A stretch of 38,605 nucleotides of DNA from Planctomycetota bacterium (lineage in GTDB: Bacteria > Planctomycetota > UBA1135 > JADKAF01). The position numbers and the translations under genes were made by a program. Positions within the stretch are counted from its first letter, which is position 1, and each line of letters opens with the position of its first letter. This document shows, piece after piece, positions 36,708-38,605 of this stretch. The DNA is taken from positions 1 through 38,605 of the forward strand of contig JAEUHW010000124.1 in the NCBI GenBank assembly GCA_016793245.1. Direction: 5' to 3'. Below the pieces are notes generated by a model. It worked only from the letters and a program-made list of their open reading frames with translations, made no database searches and was not told the origin of the DNA.

Positions 36708-37585
36708 GGCGCGTTTCTCGCGGGCGGCGCGAGCAAGGTCAAGGGGCGGGGGAGCACTTCGAGCTCGAGCGGCGTCGTGCCGGCGAAGTCTCCGTCGATC
36801 TGGTAGGGCACGGGCTCCGCGGCTTCGATGCGCGCTCTTCGCACGCGGCGGAACTCGCCCGCGCCGGCGACGCGCGCGAAGGCGAAGCGCAGCGCCCAGG
36901 CGGGCAGGGCGCCGCGCGAGCTGCCGTGGAGCAGGTAGCTCTCGATCGCGCCGTCGCCGTGGCGCGGCGCGTGATCGAAGCGCAGGAGCGGCGTGCCGAG
37001 CCAGCGCACGTTCGTGAAGAACGCCTGGCTGCACGGGGCGAAGGGGGCGCCGTCGATGCTCACCGCGAGCTCGGGCATGCGGTAGCGCGCGAAGGCCTGC
37101 GCGATCGGCCGCAGGTAGGAGAGCTTCGAGATCGGTCCGCGGCGCCGCCGCTCGAGCTCGAGCAGCACGGCGGCGTCGAAGCCGACGCCCACCATCAGGA
37201 ACGAGACGCGCCCGTTCACGCGCATCAGATCGAGCTCGCGCCGGTGGCCCGCGAGGAGCACGTCGGCGCACGGCGCGCCTTCGACCGGCAGGCCGAGCTC
37301 GTGCGCGAGCACGTTCGCGGTGCCCGCGGGCAGGAGCCCGAGCGGAGGCGCGTCCTGCGGCAGGCCGTCGATCACTTCGTTCAGCGTGCCGTCGCCGCCC
37401 ACCGCGACGACGAGGTCGAAGCCGCGCGAGCGCTCGCTCGCGAACGCGCGCGCTTCGCCGCGCGCGTGCGTCGCGAGGTGCTCGCAGCGGACGCCGCGCT
37501 CCTCGAGCCGGGCGATCAGCGCGCGGGCCTTGCCCTCGGCTCGTCCGCTGCCGGCGATCGGATTGGAGAGGATCAGCGCGCGCAT
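36704..37585 (-). CDS. diacylglycerol kinase family lipid kinase
   Basis: This 293-residue member of the DagK/YegS/LCB5 family phosphorylates diacylglycerol or a related lipid alcohol with ATP, on the cytoplasmic face of the membrane. It starts [20 protein letters not shown], the typical N-terminus, with the ATP-binding motif [14 protein letters not shown] (62-75) and [16 protein letters not shown] (85-100). [13 protein letters not shown] and a C-terminal beta domain ending [19 protein letters not shown] complete the fold. The ATG is assigned from this family N-terminus; no ribosome binding site is visible. It overlaps kdsA by 4 bases, so lipid phosphorylation and LPS-core synthesis are co-expressed. 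It is divergent from the RmlD-like gene, with 84 bases between starts. Confidence 0.9.
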   Translation of the reverse strand: MRALILSNPIAGSGRAEGKARALIARLEERGVRCEHLATHARGEARAFASERSRGFDLVVAVGGDGTLNEVIDGLPQDAPPLGLLPAGTANVLAHELGLPVEGAPCADVLLAGHRRELDLMRVNGRVSFLMVGVGFDAAVLLELERRRRGPISKLSYLRPIAQAFARYRMPELAVSIDGAPFAPCSQAFFTNVRWLGTPLLRFDHAPRHGDGAIESYLLHGSSRGALPAWALRFAFARVAGAGEFRRVRRARIEAAEPVPYQIDGDFAGTTPLELEVLPRPLTLLAPPARNAP

Positions 37586-37669
37586 GGCGCGGAGCGTCGG
37601 CCGGTGCTGGGAGGAGGGGGGAACGGAAGCGTAGGATCGCGGAGCGAACCTCGCGAGATCGAGCACAGC

Positions 37670-38539
37670 ATGGAGCTTCTCTTCACCGGAGCCAACGGCT
37701 TCCTCGGGCGACACCTCGCGGCAGAGGCCGCGGTGGAGGGGCTCCGCGCGATCCCGTGGGTCCGCGGCGAGGGCCACGGCGCCGCCGAGAGCGCCCCGCT
37801 CGAGGACGACGCGGCGGTGCGGCGCGCGCTCGAGCGGCGCCGACCGGCGGCCGTGCTCCACCTCGCGGCGCGAGCCGATGTCGGGGCCTGCCATGCCGAC
37901 CCGGCGGGCGCGTTCGCCGTGAATGCCGAGCTGCCCGAGCGCTTGGCGCGGGCGACGGCCGCGCTCGGTCTGCGCTTCGTGCACGTGTCCACGGACATGG
38001 TCTTCGATGGCACGCAGGCGCCCTACGCGGAGAGCGCTGTCCCCTGCCCGCTCTCGGTCTATGGCCGCAGCAAGCGGGCGGGCGAAGAGGCCGTGCTCGC
38101 CGCACATCCTGCGGCCCTCGTCGTACGCTTGCCGCTGCTCTTCGGCGACGGGCTCGGCCTCGCGCGCGGCGCGACCGAGGGGCTGCGCCGTTCCCTCGCG
38201 AACGGCGGGACGGCGAGGCTGTTCCGCGACGAGCGCCGCTCCGCGCTGCACGCGCGCGACGCGGCGCGCTCACTCCTCGCGTTGGCGCGCACGACCTCTG
38301 CCGGCCTGCTGCACGTCGCCGCGCGCGACGCGGTCTCGCGCTACGACCTCGGCTTGGCGCTCGCCGCACGGTATGGCTGGGAGCGCGAGCGGATCCTCTC
38401 GATCGCGCAAGCGGAAGTGCCGAGCGCGGAGCCGCGGCCGAGCGATCTCGAGCTCGATGTGCGGCGCGCGCTCGCGCTCGGTCTCGCGTTGCCCACCGTG
38501 CGCGAGAGCGTGGAACGAGACGGGGCGCGTCCGCGCTAG
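37670..38539 (+). CDS. RmlD-like NAD(P)-dependent sugar-nucleotide reductase (extended SDR)
   Basis: This 289-residue short-chain dehydrogenase resembles dTDP-4-dehydrorhamnose reductase (RmlD). The nucleotide-binding loop TGANGFLG is at 6-13; the active site is Ser107-Thr108 in [11 protein letters not shown] with Tyr131 and Lys135 in [10 protein letters not shown]. STDxVFDGxxAPYxE and PLSVYGRSK are the RmlD-type signatures; SAM-synthetase beta-type paralogues look similar, so the exact substrate is open. Other dTDP-rhamnose genes are absent from the window. Placement next to the lipid kinase and kdsA fits a role in surface-sugar synthesis. An 11-bp inverted repeat overlaps its stop codon. 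Confidence 0.83.
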   Translation: MELLFTGANGFLGRHLAAEAAVEGLRAIPWVRGEGHGAAESAPLEDDAAVRRALERRRPAAVLHLAARADVGACHADPAGAFAVNAELPERLARATAALGLRFVHVSTDMVFDGTQAPYAESAVPCPLSVYGRSKRAGEEAVLAAHPAALVVRLPLLFGDGLGLARGATEGLRRSLANGGTARLFRDERRSALHARDAARSLLALARTTSAGLLHVAARDAVSRYDLGLALAARYGWERERILSIAQAEVPSAEPRPSDLELDVRRALALGLALPTVRESVERDGARPR

Positions 38540-38556
38540 CGAGGCCGCGCCCCGTC
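38519..38556 (+). terminator. inverted repeat across RmlD-like gene stop
   Basis: GACGGGGCGCG (38519-38529) and its exact complement (38546-38556) flank a 16-base loop that includes the TAG stop (38537-38539). It is a strong GC hairpin at a gene end without a T-run; a terminator or mRNA 3' structure is the likely role. Confidence 0.5.
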
Positions 38557-38605
38557 GGGCGTCGCGAGCCGTAATGGGATCAGTTGCCTTACGCGCGCGC
38601 GCGCA

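Overview
The window is GC-rich (high-60s percent by eye) chromosomal DNA carrying about 29 protein-coding genes and no rRNA, tRNA, CRISPR array or transposase that I can see. The gene content suggests a Planctomycetota-like bacterium: a secreted sulfatase, a BlaI/M56 pair, a Ser/Thr kinase with one membrane helix and a large outer region, extracellular beta-helix and NxxGxxAF-repeat proteins, a UbiD-family decarboxylase, and many exported proteins of unknown function. A KDO-8-phosphate synthase implies an LPS-type Gram-negative envelope. The phylum call is inference from family content, not from a marker gene.

Layout. 1-4582: a DUF547 lipoprotein, a galactokinase-family GHMP kinase on the minus strand, then a tightly coupled trio (parvulin-type prolyl isomerase, small lipoprotein, DUF2270 membrane protein). 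4583-16529: mostly exported proteins, namely a four-repeat beta-helix protein, a membrane-anchored protein with regulatory-like beta-sandwich segments, a DUF4097 lipoprotein (minus), a second beta-helix protein, a class A beta-lactamase-like serine hydrolase (minus), a sulfatase and an NxxGxxAF-repeat protein. 16552-18121 (minus): a three-gene overlapping operon of unknown function whose middle product has a caspase/CHAT-like His...Cys arrangement. 18281-26605 (minus): POT peptide transporter -> DUF819 transporter -> aceE -> UbiD decarboxylase. 26791-30113: dps, two tandem 41-bp palindromes, aminopeptidase P (minus), and a second DUF4097 lipoprotein. 30187-33517: a BlaI-type operator, BlaI repressor, M56 metallopeptidase and exported coiled-coil protein in one operon. 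33711-38539: Ser/Thr kinase (minus), a diacylglycerol-kinase-family gene overlapping kdsA (minus), and an RmlD-like reductase (plus).

How they fit together. Most of the window concerns the cell envelope: folding (parvulin), LPS core (kdsA), lipid phosphorylation, deoxysugar reduction, surface beta-helices, and a derepressible BlaI/M56 proteolytic circuit. The metabolic block links peptide uptake to pyruvate oxidation and possibly quinone synthesis. Translational coupling by 4-bp overlaps (ATGA or GTGA) is the rule inside the operons.

The observations I rate highest are: (i) most predicted signal-peptidase I substrates have Gln at the first mature position, as in the Bacteroidetes 'Q-rule'; (ii) the operon with a possible cryptic clan CD protease fold; (iii) a C-terminal domain shared by three otherwise unrelated exported proteins; (iv) the tandem palindromes next to dps/pepP; (v) altered sugar-binding residues in the galactokinase homologue. 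No intergenic stretch exceeds 300 bases. Positions 1-173 and 38540-38605 hold no recognisable gene apart from the hairpin reaching 38556.
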